DNA of 64,000 nucleotides from Mycobacterium helveticum (GTDB taxonomy: Bacteria > Actinomycetota > Actinomycetes > Mycobacteriales > Mycobacteriaceae). How positions within the stretch are numbered: position 1 is the stretch's first letter; each line of letters opens with the position of its first letter. This document shows, in pieces, positions 52,056 through 59,990 of this stretch. Location: NCBI RefSeq assembly GCF_007714205.1, contig NZ_VMQU01000002.1, positions 40,444-104,443 on the forward strand, in the 5' to 3' direction. The notes below the pieces were generated by a model. It saw only the letters and a program-made list of their open reading frames with translations, was not told where the DNA came from and did not search any database. The position numbers and the translations under genes are program-made.

Positions 52056-52066
52056 GCCCAACCCCC

Positions 52067-53272
52067 TCAGCGCAGCACCTGGACGGGTACGTTCTGCCAG
52101 CCCGCGACGTTCTGCATGTGGACGCGCTGCAGGCCGTCCCAGTCCAGTTCGTAGCGGGGCATGAAGTCGAGCAGCTTCTCCAGCGCGATCCTGCTCTCCA
52201 GGCGGGCCAGCGCCGCGCCGAGGCAACTGTGAATCCCGTACCCGAGGCCCAGGTGCTGAGCCTCGGTCTGGTCGCGCTCGATGTCGAAGGTGTCGGCGTC
52301 GGTGAAGGCTTCGGGGTCCCGGTTGGCCGCGGCGCCGCAGAGGAACACGGGCTTGTGCGCCGGGATCACGCCGCCGCTGACGTGCGCCGCTTTGAGTGTC
52401 CAGCGGACGTTGTACTGCACCGGGCCCTCGTAGCGCAGCAGCTCTTCCACCGCACCCGGGATCTTGTCGCGGTCCTCCTGCAACTTCTGCCACTGGTCGG
52501 GGTGCTTGGCGAAGATCACCGCCGCGTTGCCCATCAGCTTGGTGACCGTCTCGGCGCCCGCACCACCCAGAAGCGTTGCAAAACCGCAGATTTCGATGTC
52601 GTCGAGCTTGCGCAGCCGACCGTCCTCGCCGGGGATCTCCGCGGCGATCAGCCTGCTGATCATGTCGTCCTGCGGGTTCTCGCGCCGCTCCTGCACCAGG
52701 GTGAAGTAGTACATCGCGGTGTCGATGTTGGCCTGCATGCCGGCCTCGCTCACCTCGATCTGCCCGGGTTCGCGGTGCAGGCTGGTGTCGATCCAGTGGC
52801 GCACCTGCTGGCGGTATTCCTCGGGCACGCCGGCCATCCGGGTGATGACCTCCACCGGGAACGGCCCCGAGAAGTCCTGCACGACGTCGAAGCGATCGGG
52901 GTCGGCCGCGCCCAGATACTTGTCGATGGCCTCGATGATCGTTTCGCGCTGCGACTGAATGGCCCGCGGCGTGAACGCCTTGTTGAGCAGGCTGCGCATG
53001 TGCCGGTGCTCCGGCGGGTCCATGAAGATGATCGACTTCTGCTCGGCGGGGATTCCCTTGCGCACCATCGCCAGGTCGCAGCCCCGCGCCGAGGAGTAGG
53101 TCTCGAAGTCCTTGAAGGCGGCCGCGACGTCCCGGTGGCGGGTCAGCGCGTAGAAGTCTTCCTTCTCGTCGTAGTACAGCGGCGTTTCCTCGCGCATCCG
53201 TCGGTAAATGTCGAACGGATTGTTGAAGTACTCCTCGGAGAACGGATCGAAGACAACCTGGGGCTTGGTCAC
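52067..53272 (-). CDS. Cytochrome P450
   Basis: 401 residues from GTG 53272 with GAGGGAG upstream; a longer in-frame start at 53449 would add a non-P450-like N-terminus. I-helix LLGGAGAETVTKL, K-helix EELLRYEGP and heme loop LGYGIHSCLGAALAR are all present. It forms a unit with the Asn-type ferredoxin. It lacks a GAGAAT-type operator; instead its upstream region has CCGTTA/TAACGG inverted elements, so it may respond to another regulator, for example the TetR at 48732. Confidence 0.95.
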   Translation of the reverse strand: MTKPQVVFDPFSEEYFNNPFDIYRRMREETPLYYDEKEDFYALTRHRDVAAAFKDFETYSSARGCDLAMVRKGIPAEQKSIIFMDPPEHRHMRSLLNKAFTPRAIQSQRETIIEAIDKYLGAADPDRFDVVQDFSGPFPVEVITRMAGVPEEYRQQVRHWIDTSLHREPGQIEVSEAGMQANIDTAMYYFTLVQERRENPQDDMISRLIAAEIPGEDGRLRKLDDIEICGFATLLGGAGAETVTKLMGNAAVIFAKHPDQWQKLQEDRDKIPGAVEELLRYEGPVQYNVRWTLKAAHVSGGVIPAHKPVFLCGAAANRDPEAFTDADTFDIERDQTEAQHLGLGYGIHSCLGAALARLESRIALEKLLDFMPRYELDWDGLQRVHMQNVAGWQNVPVQVLR

Positions 53273-53304
53273 TGCACACTCCCTCGTGTCAGCTTGGGCC
53301 GGGA

Positions 53305-53340
53305 CCGTTACGGGTGAATGCCTGACTGTAACGCTAACGG
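53305..53340. promoter_or_regulatory. Inverted CCGTTA...TAACGG elements upstream of a P450
   Basis: CCGTTA at 53305-53310 and TAACGG at 53335-53340 are inverted copies, and CGTTAC (53306-53311)/GTAACG (53328-53333) are nested within them. The element lies 33 bp upstream of the P450 start at 53272. A regulator binding role is tentative. Confidence 0.35.
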
Positions 53341-53541
53341 TAGCGGTTCGAGCGCGAGGCCGAAAGAACCAAAAACCTGCCATGTCGTCGCGGTCGAGGT
53401 GGCCGGTCGCGGTGATGCCCTGGTTCGTGGTCGGCAATACCCCCGCCATCGTCGGGGCCGGTATGCGCAGCCTTGCGCAGACGCGTGCAGGTAACCGCGT
53501 GCAGGTAACGAGGGGTTCGACGGCGCCGACCGCGGTGGCCG

Positions 53542-53685
53542 ACCCGGCAGGCGTTGAGCGACACCCTCGGCGAGCACGCCGCGATGGAGTTCATCTTCGC
53601 CGCCGGCGTCTACATGCTCTCGGCGGTGGCGTTCGAGACGTGGTGGCGGCCGCCGGTGCCGGGCACGGCGCCGCTGCCCGCCTGA
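53542..53685 (+). pseudogene. C-terminal remnant resembling a carboxymuconolactone decarboxylase
   Basis: A 47-codon open stretch ends at TGA 53683-53685 and reads TRQALSDTLGEHAAMEFIFA then AGVYMLSAVAFETW. This pattern resembles the C-terminal helix of the decarboxylase-like protein at 43724 (LIFTVGGYTALAMAINAFG). No start or N-terminal part is found upstream. The last ~75 bp overlap the end of the minus-strand dehydrogenase gene, whose final residues therefore look acquired. Confidence 0.45.
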
Positions 53686-54482
53686 TCGTGCCGGTCGACG
53701 TCGATCGCCGTGATGACGTCGTCCAGCACACCGAGGTCGGTACCGAGTTCCCCGGCGATGCCGCGCACCACGGCCACGTCTTTGGCGACGAACTCGCCGA
53801 CCATCTCACCGAACGAGGCGACTGATCCCCTCGCCGCGACCAGGCTCAGCACCCGGCTGCTCGCGCTGCCGTGGGCCAGTGCTTCCAGCAACACCGATTC
53901 CGGCAGGCCGATTCGCTCGCCCAGCCGAACCGATTCCCCCAGCAGGCCGATGTGTCCGGCGAACAGCGCGTTGTTGACCAGCTTCACCTTCTGTCCGGCG
54001 CCGCCGGGCCCGACATGCAGGACCGGGTCGCCGTAGCACTCCAGCACCGGCCGCACCCGCGCCACCGCGTCGTCGGACCCGCCCACGAACAACGTGAGCC
54101 GGCCCGCGGCGACCTCGTGCGGGCCCCCGCTGACCGGGGCGTCGACCACGTCGACGCCGGCGGCGTGCGCGGCGATCGCCCCGATCGTCCCCGGGCTCGC
54201 GGTGGTGTGTACCACCAGCGCCGAACCCGGCGGCATGATCGCGGGCAGCGCAGCGTCCAGGCAGATCTCGCGCACCTGCTCGTCGGTGAACACGCACAGC
54301 ACCACCACGTCGGCCCGCGCGGCCACCTCCGTCACCTCGCCGACCGCCCTGGCGCCGAGCGCTTCGAGGTCGCCGCGCTTCTCGGCGGTGCGGCCCAAAA
54401 CCCCGACATCGTGCCCGGCCGCGACGAGCCGGGTCACCATGGGCCGTCCCATCCGCCCCGCGCCGACGAACCCGACTCTCAC
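53610..54482 (-). CDS. NAD(P)-dependent oxidoreductase, 3-hydroxyisobutyrate dehydrogenase family
   Basis: 290 residues from GTG 54482. The N-terminal fold is VGFVGAGRMGRPM, the substrate-binding motif DAPVSGGPHEVAAGRLTLFV, and the catalytic Lys is in GAGQKVKLVNNALFAG. Family members oxidise beta-hydroxy acids or reduce their semialdehydes. The final ~25 residues (HDQAGSGAVPGTGGRHH and following) are low complexity and overlap an antisense remnant, suggesting that the original stop was lost. It lies directly downstream of a paralogue with overlapping codons. Confidence 0.9.
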   Translation of the reverse strand: MRVGFVGAGRMGRPMVTRLVAAGHDVGVLGRTAEKRGDLEALGARAVGEVTEVAARADVVVLCVFTDEQVREICLDAALPAIMPPGSALVVHTTASPGTIGAIAAHAAGVDVVDAPVSGGPHEVAAGRLTLFVGGSDDAVARVRPVLECYGDPVLHVGPGGAGQKVKLVNNALFAGHIGLLGESVRLGERIGLPESVLLEALAHGSASSRVLSLVAARGSVASFGEMVGEFVAKDVAVVRGIAGELGTDLGVLDDVITAIDVDRHDQAGSGAVPGTGGRHHVSNATAESM

Positions 54483-55294
54483 CGCGGATGGCCCATCAGC
54501 GCCAGCGTGGCGTCCGCGGCGGCAAGCACGGCCCCGGCGTCGGCCGCCGCCTGGCCCGCGAGGTCGACGACGAGCCGGACATCCTTCTGCAGCAGCGCCC
54601 CGGCCACACCGGCCAGCCGCCCCAGCCCACCGATGCCGCCAAGGGCGTTGAGCGCAAAGCTGTTTCCGCTGCTGCGGGAGACGACTTCGGTGAGACGGTC
54701 GGGGTCGACGCCGAGCGTGCGGGCCAGGGAGAGGGCGGCGGCCGCGGTGCCCAGGTTGGCGGTGAAGAGCAGGTTGTTGAGCAGCTTGGTGGTCTGGCCG
54801 GATCCCAACTCGCCGAGGTGGACGACCGGGTCGGCATAGGTCTCGAAAACCGGACGGCAGCGCTCGACCAGCCCGGCGTCGCCGCCGGCCATCACCAGGA
54901 GCCGTCCCGTGGCCGCCGCGTGGCCACCGCCGCTGACGGGCGCGTCGATGACCGAAACCCCTTTCGCGGCGGCCTTCTTCGCCACCTCGCGGCAGGTGTC
55001 GGGGTGCACCGTGCTGTGCACCGCGATAACACCGCCCGGGTTCATCGAAGCCAGCACGCCGTTCTCGCCGCAGGCGATCTCGTACACGTCGGCGTCGCCC
55101 ACCACGCACAGGCACACCAGATCACAGGCCGCGCCGAGGTCGGCCGGCGACTCGGCCACCGTCGCCGCGGTGTCGGCGAACGGGTCGAGCGTCGCGGGTC
55201 TGCGCGCCCACAGCATCGTCGGGTGGCCGCCGTCGACGATCCGTCGCGCCATGGGCCCGCCCTGGCTGCCCAACCCGATGAACCCGACTCTCAT
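54479..55294 (-). CDS. NAD(P)-dependent oxidoreductase, 3-hydroxyisobutyrate dehydrogenase family (paralogue)
   Basis: 271 residues from ATG 55294. It has VGFIGLGSQGGPMARRIV, DAPVSGGGHAAATGRLLVM and SGQTTKLLNNLLFT with the catalytic Lys. It is similar along its length to the downstream gene, so the two arose by duplication and may have different substrates or form a heteromer. It overlaps the hydrolase upstream (ATGA) and is part of a minus-strand operon that also contains a hydrolase, DUF35-Ltp fusion, ferredoxin and NuoF-like gene. Confidence 0.92.
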   Translation of the reverse strand: MRVGFIGLGSQGGPMARRIVDGGHPTMLWARRPATLDPFADTAATVAESPADLGAACDLVCLCVVGDADVYEIACGENGVLASMNPGGVIAVHSTVHPDTCREVAKKAAAKGVSVIDAPVSGGGHAAATGRLLVMAGGDAGLVERCRPVFETYADPVVHLGELGSGQTTKLLNNLLFTANLGTAAAALSLARTLGVDPDRLTEVVSRSSGNSFALNALGGIGGLGRLAGVAGALLQKDVRLVVDLAGQAAADAGAVLAAADATLALMGHPR

Positions 55295-56223
55295 TCGGGG
55301 TCTCCCTCCGCCGAGTGTGACGCTGCGGTCACGCTCGGGTCCGGCGGTGAGTGTGGTGTCACACTCGGGGCGGCCTTCGCGCATTCCTGCACGAACGAGA
55401 GGACCTTCGCGTGGTACTGCGCCGCGGTGTGGCCGAGGCTGAGGTTGTGCCCCGCCCCAGGCTGGCGGTGCACGGCGAAGCGCGGCGCCCCGGTGAACAG
55501 GGCCGCGATCTCGGCCATCGCCGAGTCGTCGTTCTGCCAGACCTTTTCGTGCTCGGCGATGCTGAACTGCACGGGGACGCGCACGGCGGGGGCGAGCGCG
55601 CCGAAGTCCCGCCGGACCCAGTCCGCCACCATGTGCTGCTCGTATTCCGGGGCCGTCGGCGAGACCGTGGCCCCGCCCCGGACCTCGGGTGGGTACAGAT
55701 TCTCCGGGTGCCACAGCAATTCGCGCAGACCCGCCGGACGGCGTTCCCGCGTCGCGGCCTTCAGGATTTCGCGGGCCTCCGGATGATACTGCCGGCCGGT
55801 GCTGGCCAGTTCCATGCCCAGCAGGCCCGCGCCGCGCTCGTCGGCGCCCATCCGCACCGCGAGTTCGCAGCCGCCGGAATGGCCCATGAGGAAGACCCCG
55901 GCGCCCCGCGGCCGCTCCCCGAGGATGCGATCCACCGCCCCGTAGGCGAGGTTGACCCGTTGCCCGGGTTCGGCGATCGCGTCCGGGTAGGGCGCCGAGC
56001 TGCCGTAGCCGGGCCGGTCGAGCGCCACCACGGTGAATCCGGCCGCCGCACCGGACCGGAGCAACGACAACGACGGGTGGCCCGGACAGTCGAAATACAT
56101 TGCCGTGGTGCCGCCGCCGTGAATCGCCACGATCACCGCCTGTGGGGACTCGGCCTCGGCGACCAACGCCGACATCGGCACCCCGTCGACGATGACGAGC
56201 CGCGGCCGCACCGCCGGGCTCAT
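55291..56223 (-). CDS. Alpha/beta hydrolase
   Basis: 310 residues from ATG 56223. The oxyanion region AIHGGGTTAMYF, VALDRPGYGSSAP, the nucleophile elbow FLMGHSGGCELA, and GAGHNLSLGHT with the likely catalytic His support a serine hydrolase. The last ~30 residues (PSVTPHSPPDPSVTAASHS and following) are low complexity and encoded by two tandem DNA palindromes, so the C-terminus appears to have been extended by repeat DNA. It overlaps the DUF35-Ltp gene by 4 bp. The substrate may be a CoA ester or ring-opened acid. Confidence 0.9.
   Translation of the reverse strand: MSPAVRPRLVIVDGVPMSALVAEAESPQAVIVAIHGGGTTAMYFDCPGHPSLSLLRSGAAAGFTVVALDRPGYGSSAPYPDAIAEPGQRVNLAYGAVDRILGERPRGAGVFLMGHSGGCELAVRMGADERGAGLLGMELASTGRQYHPEAREILKAATRERRPAGLRELLWHPENLYPPEVRGGATVSPTAPEYEQHMVADWVRRDFGALAPAVRVPVQFSIAEHEKVWQNDDSAMAEIAALFTGAPRFAVHRQPGAGHNLSLGHTAAQYHAKVLSFVQECAKAAPSVTPHSPPDPSVTAASHSAEGDPE
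55313..55366. repeat. Two tandem palindromes in the 3-prime end of the hydrolase gene
   Basis: GAGTGTGAC (55313-55321) pairs with GTCACGCTC (55328-55336) with one mismatch. GAGTGTG-GTGT-CACACTC (55349-55366) is a perfect second palindrome of related sequence. The two are 12 bp apart and look like copies of a REP-like element read in frame as protein. Confidence 0.7.
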
Positions 56224-57881
56224 GTGTCCGACCGGAGCAGCAGCACGCCGCTGGGCGTCAGGCCGCCGCTGCTGACCGCGCCGACCCGGGCGCCGGCGAC
56301 CTGCCGGTCACCGGCCTCACCGCGCAGCTGGGTGACCGCCTCGTGGATCAGCCCCATGCCGTGGGTGCGACCGTGCGACAGTTGGCCGCCGTGGGTGTTG
56401 AGCGGCAGCAAGCCGTCGCGCGCGATGTTCTTGCCGCCGTCCAAAAAGTCCTTGGCCCCGCCGATTTCACAGAAGCCCAGCGCCTCGATCCAGGACAGGC
56501 AGTTCATGGTGAAGCCGTCGTAGAGTTCGGCGACGTCGACGTCGTCGGGCCGCAGCGAGGTGCGCGTCCACACGTGCGCGGCCTGGCCCAGCACCTGCGG
56601 CTCGTGGGTCAACGTGCTTTGATCCCAATCGATCCGTTCGATGATCTGGGTTCCCACCGCCTCCACCAGAACCGGCGGTTTGGCCAGATCACGGGCGGCG
56701 TCGACGGCGGAGACGATGACGGCGATCGCGCCGTCGCAGGGCACGTCGCAGTCGTAGAGACCGAAGGGTGTGGTGATGGGCCGCGCGTTCAGATAGTCGT
56801 CCATCGTCATCGGGGACCGGTAGACCGCGGTCGGGTTGAGCTCGGCGTTGGCCCGCTGGTTCAGCGCGATCCAGCCCAGCGTCTCCTTCGTGGTGCCGTA
56901 ACGGTGAAAGTGCCGCTGCGCGTTCATCGCCAGGGTGTGCGCCGCCGACGTGGCGCCGAACGGGAACATCCAGCCTGCGGAGCGGCCCATCGACCCGGTG
57001 ATCTTGCCCTGTTTCATCAGCTCGTTGAACGTGGCTTCCCACAGGGTCCGGAAGCACAGCACGTGGCGCGCCAGGCCGCCGGCGACCGCGAGCATCGCCG
57101 CGATCACCGACCCGCCCGGGCCGAACGTTTCGATGCCCCCGTTGTGCCAGGCCGGCCGGATACCCAGCGCCGCCTCCAGCGCGGTCACCCCGCCCTCGCC
57201 GAACCCGCCGAGGTTCCCCCCGCCGGGATAGGTCGACAACCCGTCGATGTCGGCGAACCTCAGCCCGGCGTCGGCGATCGCCGCCTCACAGGCCTGCACC
57301 GTCAGCGACAGCGGCGGCTCCATCAGCCGGCGACCGATCGGTGACATGCCGATGCCGGTGAGGGCGACCTTGTCCTCGAACTTCTCGGTGGTCAGCATGG
57401 GCCGAACGTGTTCGGAAAAGCGTTCCGGCGCAATCTCGTCGACGGGTAGCGGGCCGGGCTCGGCGTCGGCCACGGGCCGGAACAGCGGAAGCCAGACGTC
57501 CTCGTGTTGTGCGAAGAGCACCTCCACCTGCCGGCCGAGTTCGAGTTCGTCGAAGTCGCATTCGACGATGTTGGTGGTCAGCCGGATGCGCGGGTCCTCG
57601 GCGATCGCCACCTGCGCCACCACATACGGCGCCGGCATGCCGGGCAGGCTGAATCGGTGGTTCACGGTGAACCCGGCCAGCGTCGCCCTGCCGGAGAGCG
57701 CGCGCACCCCCATGTCGCGGGACCGGCAGTACCGGCACACCGGGGCCGGCGGGTGGATCAGCGATGCGCAGGCCCGGCATTCCTGCAGCCGCAACGTACC
57801 GTCTGCTCCCGACGTCCAGAAGAACTCGTTGTCCTGCGTGATCAGTGGCAGGGGACGGACGGTCAACGCGTGAAACCCCAT
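56220..57881 (-). CDS. DUF35 (Zn-ribbon/OB-fold) - lipid-transfer thiolase-like fusion
   Basis: 553 residues from ATG 57881. The N-terminal ~140 residues carry a zinc ribbon, CRAC ... CRYC, and the OB-fold of DUF35 (FTVNHRFSLPGMPAPYVVAQ). From about residue 170 a SCP2-thiolase/Ltp domain begins (KVALTGIGMSPIGRRL) and ends with NTHGGQLSHGRTHGMG. The thiolase nucleophilic Cys region reads GPGGSVIAAMLAVAGG and lacks Cys, as in Ltp2-type retro-aldolases that cleave beta-hydroxyacyl-CoA side chains with a separate DUF35 partner. Here both are one polypeptide. It overlaps the ferredoxin gene by 19 bp. Confidence 0.9.
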   Translation of the reverse strand: MGFHALTVRPLPLITQDNEFFWTSGADGTLRLQECRACASLIHPPAPVCRYCRSRDMGVRALSGRATLAGFTVNHRFSLPGMPAPYVVAQVAIAEDPRIRLTTNIVECDFDELELGRQVEVLFAQHEDVWLPLFRPVADAEPGPLPVDEIAPERFSEHVRPMLTTEKFEDKVALTGIGMSPIGRRLMEPPLSLTVQACEAAIADAGLRFADIDGLSTYPGGGNLGGFGEGGVTALEAALGIRPAWHNGGIETFGPGGSVIAAMLAVAGGLARHVLCFRTLWEATFNELMKQGKITGSMGRSAGWMFPFGATSAAHTLAMNAQRHFHRYGTTKETLGWIALNQRANAELNPTAVYRSPMTMDDYLNARPITTPFGLYDCDVPCDGAIAVIVSAVDAARDLAKPPVLVEAVGTQIIERIDWDQSTLTHEPQVLGQAAHVWTRTSLRPDDVDVAELYDGFTMNCLSWIEALGFCEIGGAKDFLDGGKNIARDGLLPLNTHGGQLSHGRTHGMGLIHEAVTQLRGEAGDRQVAGARVGAVSSGGLTPSGVLLLRSDT

Positions 57882-58171
57882 TCGGCTTCGTTGGCCTCCG
57901 TTTTGAGGTGCTCGGCGGGATCCGCGTCGCCGTTGAGCGGCGGCGGCACGTCGTCGGGCCGGCGTTCGTCGAGTTCCATGATCGCGTGTACCGGGCAGTC
58001 CATCAGCGCCCGCATGACGTCGTCGCGGTCGGCTTCGGGGACGCTGCCGTCCCCGATCAGGCAGGCGTATCCCCAGTCGTCGAGCGAGAAGTAGCCGGGC
58101 GCGTGCTTGGCGCAGATGCCGAAGCCGTCGCACAGGGTGCGGTCCAGGTGGATCCTCAGCGGCTTCCTCAC
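57863..58171 (-). CDS. Ferredoxin (CxxFxxC variant) with C-terminal extension
   Basis: 102 residues from GTG 58171 (GTGA overlap with the NuoF-like gene). The cluster motif CDGFGIC has Phe at the variable position and DCPVHAI supplies the last Cys. About 35 extra residues follow the ferredoxin fold (DVPPPLNGDADPAEHLKTE and following), longer than the P450-type ferredoxins of this window. It lies directly after a NuoF-like flavoprotein gene, so it is probably the electron acceptor of that protein. Confidence 0.92.
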   Translation of the reverse strand: MRKPLRIHLDRTLCDGFGICAKHAPGYFSLDDWGYACLIGDGSVPEADRDDVMRALMDCPVHAIMELDERRPDDVPPPLNGDADPAEHLKTEANEAEWGFTR

Positions 58172-59475
58172 GCGGGAACCACCGCCTCGACCTCGTAGGG
58201 ACGCTCGGCACGGAACGGGTCGACACGGCATGCGTCGCAAGCGTTGTCGAGGTGGCGCGCCACCTCGGCGGCGAACTGGTCGAGCAGGCTCGCCGCCACG
58301 TTGGTCGCGGCGTCCAGCGTCGCGCAGGCGCCCCGGCCGCGCAGCGTCACCGACCAGCGTTGCAGCCGGGCGAGGTCCCCGGCGGTGGCGGCACCGTCCC
58401 GCAGCGCGCCGGTGACCGCGGCCATCGCCGCGGTGCCGTTGAAGCACGAGCCGCACTGTCCGGCGTTCTCGCGGTCGAAGTAGGCCAGCACCGACGCGGC
58501 GACCGCGACCGGACAGTCATCGGTGATCACCGCGATCGCCCCGCACCCCAGGCCGCTGCCGAGGCCGCGCAGCGTCTCGTGGTCCAGCGTGACGTCCAGC
58601 ACGCCACGGTTGAGCAGCCCGGCGAAGTAGCCGCCCAGCAGCGCGCCCCGCACCCGATCGGCTGAAATACCATGCAGCGCAAGGAGTTCGGTGAACGGCA
58701 GGCCGTGCGGGATTTCGTAGAGCCCGGACTGCCGGCCCCCGCCGGTCAGCGTCGCCAGGAAGGTTCCGGGTGACAGCGACGTGCCCAGCGAACGGAACCC
58801 CGCCGAGCCGTGGCGCTGCAGGTAGGGCAGGTTGGCCAGGGTCTCGACATTGCTGACCAGGGTGGGCCGCCCGCCGACGCCGGCTTCGAATGGTCGCGGC
58901 GGCTTGTCCGTCGGCTTGGCCGGGCCACCGTTGATGAAGCGGGTGAGAGCGGTCTCCTCGCCGGCGATGTAGGTCGGGTCGACGGTCCAGAGCTCGACCG
59001 TGATGTCCCCGAGTGCACCGGGTTCCAGTTCGGTCAAGGCGGTTTCGACGCTGCGCGCGGATGCCGGGTCGGAGACGTAGACGTGGGCGCGGTGGGTGCC
59101 CACCATCGCCGCGGCGAGCCGCAGACCGTCGAGAACCAGGTGCGGCCGATGCCGCAGCAACCAGCGGTCCTTGATCGACGCCGGCTCGCCCTCCTCGCCG
59201 TTGGCGACCACGACGGCGCCCCTGCCGGCCCGCCCGTTGTCGCGCACGGCGCGCACTTTCACCGCGAGCGGAAAGGCGGCACCGCCACGGCCCTGCAGGC
59301 CGCCGCGCTCGACGTCGTCGAACAGTGCGTCGGGGGCCACCAGCGCGTGGTAGCCGCCGTGTGCCCGGTAGGTCGCGTAGTCCTCACGCGCGCGGCCGGG
59401 TTCGTCGCCGAGCAGTCGCGGCGCACACCCGGGCCAGGCGGTGACGGTGATCGCCGGCGCGGCGCTGGTTTCCAT
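58168..59475 (-). CDS. NuoF-like NADH dehydrogenase flavoprotein with altered Fe-S site
   Basis: 435 residues from ATG 59475. It has the FMN motif GRGGAAFPLAVKV, the NADH motif NGEEGEPASIKDRWLL, and the NVETLANLPYL segment of the 51-kDa subunit family, followed by a SLBB-like region. The C-terminal cluster motif reads GQCGSCFNGTAAM where NuoF has a CxxCxxC pattern; one Cys is missing, although CDAC occurs near the end. It is not part of a complex I locus. The following ferredoxin gene suggests a stand-alone NADH:ferredoxin reductase, possibly feeding the P450s or the Rieske oxygenase (inference). Confidence 0.92.
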   Translation of the reverse strand: METSAAPAITVTAWPGCAPRLLGDEPGRAREDYATYRAHGGYHALVAPDALFDDVERGGLQGRGGAAFPLAVKVRAVRDNGRAGRGAVVVANGEEGEPASIKDRWLLRHRPHLVLDGLRLAAAMVGTHRAHVYVSDPASARSVETALTELEPGALGDITVELWTVDPTYIAGEETALTRFINGGPAKPTDKPPRPFEAGVGGRPTLVSNVETLANLPYLQRHGSAGFRSLGTSLSPGTFLATLTGGGRQSGLYEIPHGLPFTELLALHGISADRVRGALLGGYFAGLLNRGVLDVTLDHETLRGLGSGLGCGAIAVITDDCPVAVAASVLAYFDRENAGQCGSCFNGTAAMAAVTGALRDGAATAGDLARLQRWSVTLRGRGACATLDAATNVAASLLDQFAAEVARHLDNACDACRVDPFRAERPYEVEAVVPA

Positions 59476-59511
59476 CAGCCGACCCCCAATGTCACAGTTA
59501 GGCTCGAGCAC

Positions 59512-59985
59512 ATGCGAACTGCCGTGGTGCGCGTCAACGTCGACCCGTCGGGCCGGCTCACCCCCGAGCAACTAGGCCAGGGCATGACGGCGCTCCTCGC
59601 TCTCGCCCGCGAACGGGGTGCCGACGTCGTCCACAGCGATCTCGCCGCGATGCTCTCGGGCCGCCGCGAGGCGGCGCTGCTCATCGCCGGCGACGACGTC
59701 GAGGACCTCAAGAAGCAGGCGATCAACCTGTGCGCCAGGGCGTTCGGCACCGCCCCCGCCGCCGGGGTGGTCACCTATGTCAGCAGGGGCACCGATGAGG
59801 ATGCGCACGGTGTGCTCTCCGCGTTCGGCCTCACCGGCGAGATCGCCCGCACGCCCGGTGACGACGGCTTCGACATCGTCCACGTGACGCTGCGCGAGGC
59901 GGACCTCGAGAGCATCCCGGAAAGCCGGATCCACACCGCCCTCGAGGCGTCGCTGAACTGTGAGGTGCACATCCGCACCGTGTGA
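59512..59985 (+). CDS. Conserved-looking hypothetical protein
   Basis: 157 residues from ATG 59512. An alpha/beta sequence with two similar-looking halves (TAVVRVNVDPSGRLTPEQLG; GFDIVHVTLREADLESIPES) and no catalytic motif recognised. The start lies 36 bp from the divergent NuoF-like start. It is the only plus-strand gene between 51859 and the window end and converges with a hydrolase. Regulation and role are unknown. Confidence 0.8.
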   Translation: MRTAVVRVNVDPSGRLTPEQLGQGMTALLALARERGADVVHSDLAAMLSGRREAALLIAGDDVEDLKKQAINLCARAFGTAPAAGVVTYVSRGTDEDAHGVLSAFGLTGEIARTPGDDGFDIVHVTLREADLESIPESRIHTALEASLNCEVHIRTV

Positions 59986-59990
59986 GCGCA

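Noticed and set aside
53483..53512. Short tandem repeat (CGTGCAGGTAAC twice)
   Set aside because: Only two copies of ~13 bp; too short to call a repeat array or attachment site.
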